Assembly: GCF_965230735.1 (NCBI RefSeq)
Contig: NZ_OZ246016.1
Location: forward strand, 1,116,001-1,180,000
Direction of reading: 5' to 3'
Source of the DNA: Motiliproteus sp965230735
GTDB lineage: Bacteria > Pseudomonadota > Gammaproteobacteria > Pseudomonadales > Balneatricaceae
Length of the DNA stretch: 64,000 bases
Shown piece by piece: positions 27,301 to 36,420 of the stretch. Under the pieces are notes generated by a model. The model did no database searches. It was not told the origin of the DNA and saw nothing but the letters and a program-made list of their open reading frames with translations. How positions within the stretch are numbered: position 1 is the first letter of the stretch; every line of letters starts with the position of its first letter. A program made the position numbers and the translations under genes.

Positions 27301-27864
27301 GTGATCGACTCTGACGGCTTTCGTCCCAATGTCGGGATAATCCTTGCAAACGATACCGGCCAGGTGCTCTGGGCCCGCCGGATTGGTCAGGATGCCTGGC
27401 AGTTTCCCCAGGGGGGGATCAACGACAACGAGAGCCCGGAACAGGCGATGTATCGGGAGCTCAAGGAGGAGGTGGGGTTGAACCCCAAGGATGTCCAGAT
27501 TGTTGGCTGTACCCGTGGATGGCTGCGTTATCGGCTGCCCAAGCGAATGATTCGCTACCACTCCAAGCCTTTGTGCATCGGCCAGAAGCAGAAGTGGTTT
27601 CTGCTGCGTTTGACGGCCGACGATTCGGCGGTCAGCTTTGAGCATTCCGGTAAACCCGAATTCGACGGCTGGCGCTGGGTCAGTTACTGGTACCCCCTGG
27701 GACAGGTGATCTCGTTCAAGCGGGAGGTCTACCGCAGCGCTCTGAAAGAGCTGGTGGATCGTCATGTTCGGCTGGTGCGTCAGCCCGATAGTTTTACCCC
27801 GCAACCGCGTCGTCAGAAGCGGTCGTCGTCGCGCTCGCGACGTTCGTCACGCTCGAGTAGGTGA
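27301..27864 (+). CDS. rppH: RNA pyrophosphohydrolase RppH
   Basis: RppH removes pyrophosphate from mRNA 5' ends, triggering RNase E decay. It is 187 residues, with a Nudix box at residues 38-60 (G38, E44, R52-E53, E56-E57). The N-terminus IDSDGFRPNVGIIL is typical. The start is GTG. Unusually, the last 18 residues are almost pure Arg/Ser (eight Arg, eight Ser, one Lys, one Gln), an SR-like tail that could bind RNA. It lies 6 nt before ptsP, the conserved rppH-ptsP operon. Confidence 0.95.
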   Translation: MIDSDGFRPNVGIILANDTGQVLWARRIGQDAWQFPQGGINDNESPEQAMYRELKEEVGLNPKDVQIVGCTRGWLRYRLPKRMIRYHSKPLCIGQKQKWFLLRLTADDSAVSFEHSGKPEFDGWRWVSYWYPLGQVISFKREVYRSALKELVDRHVRLVRQPDSFTPQPRRQKRSSSRSRRSSRSSR

Positions 27865-27870
27865 CCGCCG

Positions 27871-30147
27871 ATGCTGGATGTATTGCGCAAGATAGTTCAG
27901 GAAGTGAATGCCGCCGATGATCTGGAGGCGGCGCTGAAACTGATCGTCAAACGGGTGCAGCGCTCAATGCGCACCCAGGTCTGTTCGGTCTATCTGCTCG
28001 ATCCCGGCACCCAAGAATACGTGTTGATGGCCACCGAAGGCCTCAATCAGGAGGCGGTTGGCAATATCCGTCTGGCACCGGCCGAGGGCGTGGTCGGTAA
28101 GGTGGCGTCCCGGGCCGAACCGATCAATCTGGAAAACGTCGCCAATCACCCTTCCTATCGCTATATGACCGGCTCCGGTGAAGAGAATTTTCACTCTTTT
28201 CTGGGGGCGCCCATCATCCATCAGCGTAAGGTGCTGGGGGTGTTGGTGGTGCAGCAGAAAAAACAGCGTCGCTTTGATGAGAGTGAAGAAGCCTTTCTGA
28301 TCACCATGTCGGCGCAGCTGGCCGGGGTTATTGCCCATGCCGAAGTCACCGGAGCGATCTCGGTCAACCATGGTGGCGATGTGATGCGCAGAGACGCGCG
28401 CTTCGATGGGGTTTCCGGAGCCCAGGGCGTCGGGCTGGGTGTGGCGATGGTGGTGTCCCCGCCGGCCGATCTGGATGCGGTGCCGGATCAGCGGATCGAG
28501 GATATCGATGCCGAGCTGGAACGTTTTCGCAGTGCCCTGACCCGGGTCCGCCATGATATCAAGGTGGTGGGTCGCTCGCTGGCACGGCGGCTTAAGGGCG
28601 AGGAGCAGGCGCTGTTTGATGTTTATCTTCGCATGCTCGACGACAACGCCCTGGCCGGTGAAATTGAACAACAGATTCGACAGGGCCAATGGGCTCCGGG
28701 TGCGTTGCGCCGGGTGGTGCATGAGCATGTCCATCAGTTTGAAATGATGGACGATGCCTACCTGCGCGAGCGGGCCACCGACATCCGCGATCTCGGGCGT
28801 CGGGTGCTGGCCTGTCTGCAGGAGGGCGGCGCCATCAGCTGTCCGATCTACCCTGACAACATGGTGTTGGTGGCCGAAGAGGTGACCCCGGCAATGCTCG
28901 GCGAGGTGCCGACCGACAAACTGGTCGGTCTGGTGTCGGTCAACGGCTCGGGTAACTCGCACGCGGCGATCCTGGCCCGTTCGATGGGTATTCCCACGGT
29001 GATGGGGGTGGTGGACCTGCCGGCAACCCGGGTGCATAAACGCGAAATTATTATCGACGGCTACTCCGGCCGGGTATTCGTCGATCCCTCCGATGAACTG
29101 ACCGGTTATTACGCCGATATCATGCAGGAGGAGCAGGAACTCAGCCGGGGCCTGGAGCAGTTGCGTGATCTGCCGGCCCAGACTCAGGACGGCCATCAAA
29201 TACCGCTGTGGGTCAATACCGGGCTGATCACCGATGTGTCGTTGGCGCTGCAACGCGGTGCCGAAGGTGTGGGGCTGTATCGCTCCGAAGTGCCGTTCAT
29301 GATCAAAGAGTTCTTCCCCAGTGAAGCGGAACAGATCGAGAGTTATCGGCGTCAACTGGAGCCTTTCGCGCCCTGTCCGGTGACGATGCGCACGCTGGAT
29401 ATCGGTGGCGATAAGTCGTTGTCCTATTTCCCGATCGAGGAGGACAATCCGTCGCTGGGCTGGCGTGGAATCCGGGTCACACTGGATCATCCGGAGATAT
29501 TCCTGGTGCAGGTCCGGGCGATGCTGCTGGCCAGTGAGGGTCTGGATAACCTGCGTATCCTGTTGCCGATGGTCGCCAGTGTGGTCGAGGTGGATGAAGC
29601 GGTGGCGCTGATCAATCAAGCCTTCGAGGAGTTGATCGACGATGGCTACCAGCTGATTCAACCCGAGATCGGCGTGATGGTGGAAGTGCCGGCAGCGGTC
29701 TATCAGGTGCGCCATTTCGCCAAGCGGGTCGACTTCCTGTCGGTCGGCAGTAACGATCTAACCCAGTACCTGCTGGCGGTCGATCGCAATAACCCCCGTG
29801 TCGCCGAGCTCTACGACAGTTACCATCCGGCGGTTCTGACGGCGTTGAAGCAGATCGTCGATGAGGCCCATCGCGAACAGGTACAGGTCAGCATCTGTGG
29901 TGAACTGGCCGGTGAGCCGATCGGCGCGCTGTTGTTGATGGCGATGGGTTATGACGTGCTGTCGATGAGTTCGACCAGCTTGCCGAAGGTCAAATCAGCC
30001 ATTCGGGGTGTCAGCATGGAGCAGGCCAAGGACTTCCTGGAAACGGCGCTCTCCTTCGATGAGCCTGAATCGGTTCGGCAAGCGCTGGAGCAGATGCTGA
30101 CGGATGCCGGTCTCGGGCATCTGGACCGCCCCCATGCGCCGAAATAG
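27871..30147 (+). CDS. ptsP: PTS-Ntr enzyme I (PtsP)
   Basis: PtsP takes phosphate from PEP and passes it to NPr and then EIIA-Ntr, linking nitrogen and potassium status to gene regulation. The protein is 758 residues: an N-terminal GAF domain (about 15-155), the HPr-binding and phospho-His domain with active H364 in GSGNSHAAILARS, and a PEP-binding TIM barrel (MRTLDIGGDKSL, SVGSNDLTQY, catalytic Cys in VSICGELAG). It is cotranscribed with rppH. ptsN and npr are not in the window. Confidence 0.95.
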   Translation: MLDVLRKIVQEVNAADDLEAALKLIVKRVQRSMRTQVCSVYLLDPGTQEYVLMATEGLNQEAVGNIRLAPAEGVVGKVASRAEPINLENVANHPSYRYMTGSGEENFHSFLGAPIIHQRKVLGVLVVQQKKQRRFDESEEAFLITMSAQLAGVIAHAEVTGAISVNHGGDVMRRDARFDGVSGAQGVGLGVAMVVSPPADLDAVPDQRIEDIDAELERFRSALTRVRHDIKVVGRSLARRLKGEEQALFDVYLRMLDDNALAGEIEQQIRQGQWAPGALRRVVHEHVHQFEMMDDAYLRERATDIRDLGRRVLACLQEGGAISCPIYPDNMVLVAEEVTPAMLGEVPTDKLVGLVSVNGSGNSHAAILARSMGIPTVMGVVDLPATRVHKREIIIDGYSGRVFVDPSDELTGYYADIMQEEQELSRGLEQLRDLPAQTQDGHQIPLWVNTGLITDVSLALQRGAEGVGLYRSEVPFMIKEFFPSEAEQIESYRRQLEPFAPCPVTMRTLDIGGDKSLSYFPIEEDNPSLGWRGIRVTLDHPEIFLVQVRAMLLASEGLDNLRILLPMVASVVEVDEAVALINQAFEELIDDGYQLIQPEIGVMVEVPAAVYQVRHFAKRVDFLSVGSNDLTQYLLAVDRNNPRVAELYDSYHPAVLTALKQIVDEAHREQVQVSICGELAGEPIGALLLMAMGYDVLSMSSTSLPKVKSAIRGVSMEQAKDFLETALSFDEPESVRQALEQMLTDAGLGHLDRPHAPK

Positions 30148-30178
30148 CTCCCTTCCTCGGCCTGGCGTCCACCCCGTA

Positions 30179-31987
30179 TCAAGCGTTATCGTTCTGTGCT
30201 TTGAGGCTTTTGCCCAGCTCTTGGGCCTGGGGGGCTTCGTGCTGTTCGATCGGCAGCCGCAGGCTGAAGGTGGTGCCTTCACCGGGGGTACTGTCGACCA
30301 GTATCTTGCCGTTATGGGCCTTCACGATGCTGTACGACAGGGCCAGCCCCAGGCCGGTGCCCTCGCCGACCGCCTTGGTGGTAAAGAAGGGCTCAAAGAT
30401 ATTCTTGAGGTTCTTCGGCTCGATCCCTTTGCCGTTATCGCTGATCTCGATCCGTACATGGTCATCACCTTCGGGTAAGGTTCGCACGGTGATGGTGCCT
30501 TGTTCGGGGATGGCGTGGGCGGCGTTGACCAGCAGATTCAGGAACACCTGATTGAGCTGCGACGGCAGACAGTCGATGGTCGGGATATCCTGATACTCGC
30601 GAATCACCTCAGCTTTGTGTTTGATCTCGTTGTTGGCCACCTTCAGGGTACTGTCTAGCCCTTCGCGAAGATCGCTGCGTTCCCACTCCTGCTGACCGGT
30701 ATGGGAGAAATCCCTGAGCCCCTGGACGATCTGCTTGACCCGGTCCGCGCCATCAAGGGACTGCTGGATCAGCACCGGGATATCGTCGCGAATAAATGCG
30801 AAGTCGAGCTCCTCCAGCAGGGTTTGGTTGTCCGCCTGGCGAGCGTCGTCGATCAGCCGCTGTTGCTGTTCGATCAGCTTCAGCAGGTCGGTGCAGTACT
30901 CCTGCATCGCCACGATATTGGCGATGATGTAGGTCATCGGATTGTTGATTTCGTGGGCGACCCCGGCCGCCAGCTGGCCGATCGAGGCCATCTTCTCCGA
31001 TTCGATCAGCTGTATCTGGGTTTGTTTGAGTTGTTCGTACAGCTCTTCGAGCTGCTGCTTGTCCTCTTTGAGCTGGCTGTTGGCCTGCACCAGTCGCTGG
31101 GTGCGCTCTTCGACCCGTTGTTCCAGCTCGGTGTTGATCTGCTGCAACTCGCCGCGGGCGTCACCGAGGTCTCGCCCCATCTGACTCAGGCCGATGGCGG
31201 ATTGATCGATCTCTTCAATGTCGATCTGCGGTCGTTCCGGTTCATAGTGTCCGGAACCGATATGGCTGATCATCTGGTTCAGACGATTGAGTGGGTCGGT
31301 CAGCCGTTCGCTCAAGGTTCGTGACTTGCGGTGGGTGATCACCAATACCAGCAGGCAGACCAGGCTCAACACCGCGATCGACATCATCAGGATGGAGCTG
31401 ATCCCGTCGCTGCCCTCCTGCAACAGGTGCGCCGGTGTCGACGAGGATGACAGCGTCAGCAGCTGCCAGCCGGTAACCGGTATCGGTGTCCAGGTCAGCA
31501 GTTGGATCTTCTCCTTGTCGAGGCTGGCATAGCCCTCGGGTTTACGATCGATTTCGCCCAGGTGGGCCAGGAAGGGGTTCTCGGTACTCTTGAGAATTCG
31601 CAGGCTGTCGGTACGGTAGATGTTGCCTTCGCTCTCGATATAGAGCTGATAATGCTTGTTGTTGCTCAGTTGAAAGACGTTGCGTTGCTTGAGGCGCTCC
31701 AGCAGCTCGGAGATGGCGATCGGGTTATAGGCCTGCTTGAGTTGCGACGGCAGTAACTGGTCGAGCGCTTCGTTGATCTCTTTAGCCTGGATTCGGCTGA
31801 GTGACAGCTGGTGGAAAGCGGCTTGTTGCTCCAGCGCCTGGGTATAGCGACTGCTGAGCTGGTCGGTGGCGCCGAAGTAGGCCAGTAGAAACAGGATCTC
31901 GACGAACACCAGCGGGATCAGCGTCGAACCCACGTAGGAGCGCCAGAGTAGCTTCTGGATGGGAAGGCGCTTCGGGGTCGGTTCCAT
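30179..31987 (-). CDS. Orphan membrane sensor histidine kinase
   Basis: This 602-residue kinase has membrane helices at about 21-43 and 197-219 enclosing a 150-residue periplasmic sensor, and a HAMP-like segment (DPLNRLNQMISHIGSGHYEP). A long coiled coil follows (about 275-335), then HisKA with H345 in AGVAHEINNPM, and HATPase boxes N (NLLVNAAHAIPEQG), G1 (ISDNGKGIEP) and G2 (GTGLGLALSYSIVKAH). No response regulator is adjacent, so the partner must be encoded elsewhere. It is convergent with ptsP; the 31-bp gap has no clear terminator. Confidence 0.9.
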   Translation of the reverse strand: MEPTPKRLPIQKLLWRSYVGSTLIPLVFVEILFLLAYFGATDQLSSRYTQALEQQAAFHQLSLSRIQAKEINEALDQLLPSQLKQAYNPIAISELLERLKQRNVFQLSNNKHYQLYIESEGNIYRTDSLRILKSTENPFLAHLGEIDRKPEGYASLDKEKIQLLTWTPIPVTGWQLLTLSSSSTPAHLLQEGSDGISSILMMSIAVLSLVCLLVLVITHRKSRTLSERLTDPLNRLNQMISHIGSGHYEPERPQIDIEEIDQSAIGLSQMGRDLGDARGELQQINTELEQRVEERTQRLVQANSQLKEDKQQLEELYEQLKQTQIQLIESEKMASIGQLAAGVAHEINNPMTYIIANIVAMQEYCTDLLKLIEQQQRLIDDARQADNQTLLEELDFAFIRDDIPVLIQQSLDGADRVKQIVQGLRDFSHTGQQEWERSDLREGLDSTLKVANNEIKHKAEVIREYQDIPTIDCLPSQLNQVFLNLLVNAAHAIPEQGTITVRTLPEGDDHVRIEISDNGKGIEPKNLKNIFEPFFTTKAVGEGTGLGLALSYSIVKAHNGKILVDSTPGEGTTFSLRLPIEQHEAPQAQELGKSLKAQNDNA

Positions 31988-32037
31988 CGTACTTGCGGTC
32001 CTGCGGGCTAACGGTCGAAAGAGCCAGTATAGATGAC

Positions 32038-32796
32038 TCAGGCGGTTGAAAAACAGTGGCTTTGAGGTTTTTGCCAGTCCGGCAGATAGCTCTGTTCGAC
32101 CACCTCGGTATGGCCGTCATAGCGCTGCAGCAACACCAGACTGGAGCGGGTGCCGTAGTCGCTGCTGTGGATAAAGCGCGGTCCCAGCAGGCGCTCCCAT
32201 TCGATCCCGACACCGGTATCGGGGAGTTGATCGTCGGCAGGAAGCTGGTTGTGCTGCAGCAGTTTCAGCAGGTTGCCCACGCTCAGTTCGCCCTGCTCGA
32301 TCAGGTTGCTCAACTCTTCTCTGGCCTCACGAACCTTGGGCCAGGGGGTGTCCAGGCTGGCATTGCTGAGGCCGTAGACGCCGGCCTCCAGCTCCCGAGG
32401 GGGCTGGTTGTTGCGATTGGAGCCGTAATAAAGCCCCTGTCGATCGGCCAGCAGCAGATTGTAACCGTCATAGGCATCCGGTTCGGTTTGTTGCAGGTAG
32501 TCCCGCGGTGTCTGGTCACCGAGCAGGAAATCGAGGGTTAATTGGCCTCGCGATCGAAGCCCGACGGGCGGTCGCCGACGTCCCTGGCGGACGTTGGTAA
32601 CGGCGGCGAAACGGCCCTGACGGGTGATGCCGAGCCAGGTGCCGCCAAGCTGTAGGTCCTGTCCGGCCAGCAAGTCGGGGGCTTCGGGCCAGAAGCACAG
32701 CCGTCGGGTCGGACGTTGATAAAACTCATCCCGGTTCGCCGCCACTATCAGGCGGTAGTGGGGATCGGTGTTGTAGGCAAATAGAATCAGGCACAT
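32038..32796 (-). CDS. NRDE (TANGO2-like) family protein
   Basis: This 252-residue protein has the diagnostic AANRDEFYQRPT motif near residue 20 and begins Met-Cys (MCLILFAYN), so Cys2 may become an N-terminal nucleophile as in Ntn hydrolases. In-frame codons extend upstream to 32880, but homology begins at the Met-Cys start at 32796. TANGO2 homologues are linked to heme or lipid handling in other organisms; the bacterial role is not settled. It is 50 bp upstream of the histidine kinase gene on the same strand. Confidence 0.85.
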   Translation of the reverse strand: MCLILFAYNTDPHYRLIVAANRDEFYQRPTRRLCFWPEAPDLLAGQDLQLGGTWLGITRQGRFAAVTNVRQGRRRPPVGLRSRGQLTLDFLLGDQTPRDYLQQTEPDAYDGYNLLLADRQGLYYGSNRNNQPPRELEAGVYGLSNASLDTPWPKVREAREELSNLIEQGELSVGNLLKLLQHNQLPADDQLPDTGVGIEWERLLGPRFIHSSDYGTRSSLVLLQRYDGHTEVVEQSYLPDWQKPQSHCFSTA

Positions 32797-32904
32797 ACCG
32801 CACAGGCTTCCGTCGATAAACTCCGGGTTGACCCGAGATGAAATTGATCGATTGTTTAGGCGATAATAGCCAGCTTCCAAAACCAGCTCAATTTAGGCCT
32901 TCTC

Positions 32905-33705
32905 TTGCTGCTGTTAACGTATCTACTTCTCGGTGCCTGCGCCGGTTTGATCGCCGGACTGTTCGGTATTGGTGGCGGTCTGATTATTGTGCCGGTGCTG
33001 GTATTCAGTTTTGAGCTGCAGGGAATGTCGGCGCAGGTGCTGACCCATACCGCGGTGGGGACTTCGCTGGCCACCATCGTGGTGACCTCAATCAGCTCGG
33101 TCCGGGCACATCATGCCAAACAGGGAGTGCGCTGGGATCTGTTTAAGCCGTTGGCACTGGGAATTGTGGTCGGTGCGGTGCTGGGTGTGAAAACCGCAGG
33201 TCAACTGAGTGGACCGCTGTTGCAGCTGATTATCGGCTGCTTCGCGCTGTTGATTGCGGCGCAGATGGGGCTGGGATTGAAGCCAAAACCCCATCGGCAG
33301 GTGCCGGGAGGCGCCGGTTTGGGGGCCGTGGGAGCGGGTATCGGTTACGGTTCGGCGATCTTTGGGATCGGCGGTGGCTCCATGACCACGCCGTACCTGA
33401 GCTGGTGTAACGTTCGGATCCAGCAGGCAATCGGTACCTCGGCGGCCTGCGGCTTGCCGATAGCGGTGACCGGAGCGCTGGTCAATATCGAAGAGGGCTG
33501 GGGTAATCCGGCGCTGATGCCCTGGAGTCTGGGCTATATCTATCTGCCCGCGTTTATCGGTATCGTGCTGACCAGTGCGATCTGTGCCCGTTACGGTGCC
33601 AGGTTGGCGCACAGTCTGCCTGAGCGGGCACTGAAACGGGCTTTTGCGGTGCTGCTGTTGCTGGTCGGTAGTCGCTTCTTGATGACCGGCTTTTCGGCGC
33701 TTTAA
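32905..33705 (+). CDS. TauE/SafE-family anion exporter
   Basis: This 266-residue membrane protein has about eight helices and the duplicated family motif GLIAGLFGIGGGLIIVPVL (about 14-32) and GYGSAIFGIGGGSMTTPYL (about 149-167). The family exports sulfite, sulfoacetate and related anions. The start is uncertain: TTG at 32905 with only AGG upstream. It is followed 25 bp later by lgt, as in Pseudomonas (PA0340-lgt-thyA order). Confidence 0.85.
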   Translation: MLLLTYLLLGACAGLIAGLFGIGGGLIIVPVLVFSFELQGMSAQVLTHTAVGTSLATIVVTSISSVRAHHAKQGVRWDLFKPLALGIVVGAVLGVKTAGQLSGPLLQLIIGCFALLIAAQMGLGLKPKPHRQVPGGAGLGAVGAGIGYGSAIFGIGGGSMTTPYLSWCNVRIQQAIGTSAACGLPIAVTGALVNIEEGWGNPALMPWSLGYIYLPAFIGIVLTSAICARYGARLAHSLPERALKRAFAVLLLLVGSRFLMTGFSAL

Positions 33706-33730
33706 CTTTGACTGACTTGGAGTCTGAGGT

Positions 33731-34528
33731 TTGTTGACTTTTCCCCAGATCGACCCGGTGGCGTTGCAGCTCGGGCCGTTGAAGATTCACTGGTACGGGC
33801 TGATGTATCTGGGCGGCTTTGCTGCCGCCTGGTGGTTGGCCAATCGGCGGGCCAAGCGTCCGGACTCGGGTTGGACCCCGGCCCAGGTCTCCGACCTGAT
33901 CTTCTACTGTGCCCTGGGGGTGGTACTGGGTGGCCGCTTCGGTTACGTGCTGTTTTATAACCTGGATCGCTTCCTGGCCGAGCCGCTGTGGCTGTTCGCG
34001 GTCTGGGAGGGGGGCATGGCGTTCCATGGCGGCTTGTTGGGTGTGATGGCGGCGATCTGGTGGTTTGGGCGCAAGTACCACAAGGGCTTCTTTCAGGTTG
34101 GCGACTTTGTCGCGCCGTTGGTGCCGATCGGGCTGGGCCTGGGGCGGCTGGGTAACTTTATCGGTGGCGAACTTTGGGGCCGGGCCACTGATCTGCCCTG
34201 GGGAATGGTCTTCCCCCGGGCCGATGAGTTGGCACGGCATCCGTCGCAGCTGTATCAATTTGCCCTCGAGGGTGTGACCCTGTTTTGTCTGCTGTGGTGG
34301 TTCTCGTCCCGGCCACGGCCGGCCATGGCGGTCTCCGGGCTGTTTCTGATCGGCTATGGCAGTTTCCGTTTCCTGGTCGAGTTTGCCCGCGAGCCCGATG
34401 CGCATCTGGGCTTCATCGCGTTCGACTGGTTGACGATGGGGCAGCTGCTGTCGCTGCCGATGGTGCTGGCGGGCGTGTTGTTGATGGTGCTGGCGTATCG
34501 TACAGGGACAGCCTCGGCAGCTAGATAG
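33731..34528 (+). CDS. lgt: Prolipoprotein diacylglyceryl transferase
   Basis: Lgt transfers diacylglycerol from phosphatidylglycerol to the lipobox cysteine of prolipoproteins in the inner membrane. It is 265 residues with seven helices, the MAFHGGLLGV motif (essential His), and the signature GRLGNFIGGELWGR. The ORF begins with tandem TTG codons (33731 and 33734); either can be the start. Confidence 0.95.
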   Translation: MLTFPQIDPVALQLGPLKIHWYGLMYLGGFAAAWWLANRRAKRPDSGWTPAQVSDLIFYCALGVVLGGRFGYVLFYNLDRFLAEPLWLFAVWEGGMAFHGGLLGVMAAIWWFGRKYHKGFFQVGDFVAPLVPIGLGLGRLGNFIGGELWGRATDLPWGMVFPRADELARHPSQLYQFALEGVTLFCLLWWFSSRPRPAMAVSGLFLIGYGSFRFLVEFAREPDAHLGFIAFDWLTMGQLLSLPMVLAGVLLMVLAYRTGTASAAR

Positions 34529-34557
34529 CCAGGGGCGCAGGTAAAGGAAGGTAAAAC

Positions 34558-35409
34558 ATGAAGCAGTATCTGGATCTGTGTCAGCGGTTGATTGAGCAGG
34601 GTGAGTGGGTTGAAAACAAGCGCACCGGCAAGCGCTGTCTGACTCTGATCAACGCTGACCTGGAATACGATGTGGCCGGCAATCAGTTCCCGTTGATCAC
34701 CACCCGTAAGAGTTACTGGAAGGCGGCGATCGCTGAGCTGCTGGGCTATATCCGCGGACTCGATAACGCCGCCGACTTCAAGGCGCTTGGAACACCGACC
34801 TGGCTGGCCAATGCCAATGAGAATGAGGCCTGGCTGAATAACCCGCATCGTCGCGGTGTCAACGACATGGGGCGGGTCTACGGGGTCCAGGGACGGGGCT
34901 GGCGTAAGCCCGATGGCGGCAGTGTCGATCAGTTGCGAAAGATCGTCGACAACCTCAGTGCCGGTATCGATGATCGCGGCGAAATCCTGTCATTTTACAA
35001 TCCCGGTGAGTTCCACATGGGCTGCCTGCGTCCGTGCATGCATACCCATACCTTCTCGTTGCTGGGCGACAAGCTGTATCTGACCTCGTACCAGCGCTCT
35101 TGTGATGTGCCGCTGGGGCTGAATTTCAACCAGGTGCAGGTGTTTACGCTGCTGGCGTTGGTGGCGCAGATCACCGGCCACAAGCCGGGTCGGGCCTACC
35201 ACAAGATCGTCAACGCCCATATTTACGAGGATCAGCTTGAGCTGATGCGGGACGTGCAGTTGAAGCGTGAGCCTTTCGACTCGCCGCAGTTACGGATCAA
35301 TCCCGATATCAAGACCCTCGAAGATCTGGAGACCTGGGTCACGCTGGACGACTTTGAGGTCGAGGGCTATCAGCACCATGATGCGATCGCTTATCCCTTT
35401 TCGGTCTGA
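34558..35409 (+). CDS. thyA: Thymidylate synthase
   Basis: ThyA converts dUMP to dTMP with methylene-THF. The protein is 283 residues and colinear with the Vibrio-type ThyA. The catalytic cysteine is C160 in CLRPCMHTH, where the common PCH context of E. coli is PCM. The dUMP-binding block YQRSCDVPLGLNFN and HIYEDQLELM follow. It forms an operon-like run lgt-thyA-EamA with gaps of 29 and 12 bp. folA, which regenerates its folate, is 1.9 kb downstream. Confidence 0.96.
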   Translation: MKQYLDLCQRLIEQGEWVENKRTGKRCLTLINADLEYDVAGNQFPLITTRKSYWKAAIAELLGYIRGLDNAADFKALGTPTWLANANENEAWLNNPHRRGVNDMGRVYGVQGRGWRKPDGGSVDQLRKIVDNLSAGIDDRGEILSFYNPGEFHMGCLRPCMHTHTFSLLGDKLYLTSYQRSCDVPLGLNFNQVQVFTLLALVAQITGHKPGRAYHKIVNAHIYEDQLELMRDVQLKREPFDSPQLRINPDIKTLEDLETWVTLDDFEVEGYQHHDAIAYPFSV

Positions 35410-35421
35410 GGGTAGGTTGGC

Positions 35422-36390
35422 ATGACATTATCGGCGCGACTGGCATTCTGGCTACTGGTGCTGGTCTGCTTTATCTGGGGTGTGGGGTTTGTGGTGGTCG
35501 ATCAGGCGATCAACCACCTGTCGACCCTGACGCTGAATTCGGTTCGCTTCGCGCTGGCGGCGCTCTGTCTGTTGCCGCTGCATCTGCTGTTGGGAAAACG
35601 TGAAGCAGAGGAGCCGGTTCCCTTGATGACGCTGCTGCTGGTGTCGTTGGGGCTAGGTTTCCTGCTGTTTCTTGGTTTCTATACCCAGACCGAAGGGATG
35701 CGCTATACCACGGTCTCTAATGCTGGGTTTATCACCGGACTCTGTGTGCCGCTGACCCCGGTGCTGGGCTGGCTGCTGTTTCGTAGCCGGGCCGGCTGGT
35801 CGGTCTGGGTCGGGGCTGCGGCTTCGACGCTGGGGCTGTATTGGCTGACTTCCGGTGGTGAGTTGAGTTTCAATCGGGGCGACCTCTGGGTGCTGTGTTG
35901 CGCCTTCAGCTTCGCGCTGCATATCGTGATGACCGGGCATTTCGCCGGGCGTCTGCCGGTTATTGCGCTTAGCGCCCTGCAGATGGCGGCGGTGGCGCTC
36001 TACAGCGCGGTGGCTTCCTGGTGGCTGGATCCGCCCGAGCAGCAGCTGTTATTCCAGTTTGGGGTGTTGCTGGAGCTACTGCTGAGCTGGGAGATGCTGT
36101 TTGTGTTGGTGTGGCTGTCGTTGCTATCCAGTGCATTCGCGTACTGGGTTCAGACCAGCAGTCAGAGTGTGCTGCCGGCGCCCAAGGTCGCGCTGATCTT
36201 TGCGTTGGAGCCGGTGTTCGCCCATGCCGCGGCTGCGTTGGTGTTGGACGAGCGGCTATTGTGGCAGGGCTGGCTGGGTGCTGGTCTGATCATCGCCGGC
36301 ATGCTGATTGCTGAGTTGGGTGAGTCGCGTCAGAAGCCCAAACTGCACCCGGCGGATCAGATGGCGGCGCCGCAGCCGGAGTCTGACTAG
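35422..36390 (+). CDS. EamA/DMT-family transporter
   Basis: This 322-residue protein has ten membrane helices in two EamA repeats (about 10-140 and 152-292; FIWGVGFVVVDQAI at the start and LIFALEPVFAHAAAALVLDERL in the second repeat). Members export amino acids or other metabolites; the substrate is not predictable. It lies 12 bp after thyA and is probably cotranscribed. Confidence 0.85.
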   Translation: MTLSARLAFWLLVLVCFIWGVGFVVVDQAINHLSTLTLNSVRFALAALCLLPLHLLLGKREAEEPVPLMTLLLVSLGLGFLLFLGFYTQTEGMRYTTVSNAGFITGLCVPLTPVLGWLLFRSRAGWSVWVGAAASTLGLYWLTSGGELSFNRGDLWVLCCAFSFALHIVMTGHFAGRLPVIALSALQMAAVALYSAVASWWLDPPEQQLLFQFGVLLELLLSWEMLFVLVWLSLLSSAFAYWVQTSSQSVLPAPKVALIFALEPVFAHAAAALVLDERLLWQGWLGAGLIIAGMLIAELGESRQKPKLHPADQMAAPQPESD

Positions 36391-36420
36391 GGCGCCATTA
36401 ACGTCTGAGGGTTAGGTGTG

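Noticed and set aside
27964..29715. 583-codon open frame antisense to ptsP
   Set aside because: His/Arg/Gln-rich shadow of the ptsP coding strand with no family features.
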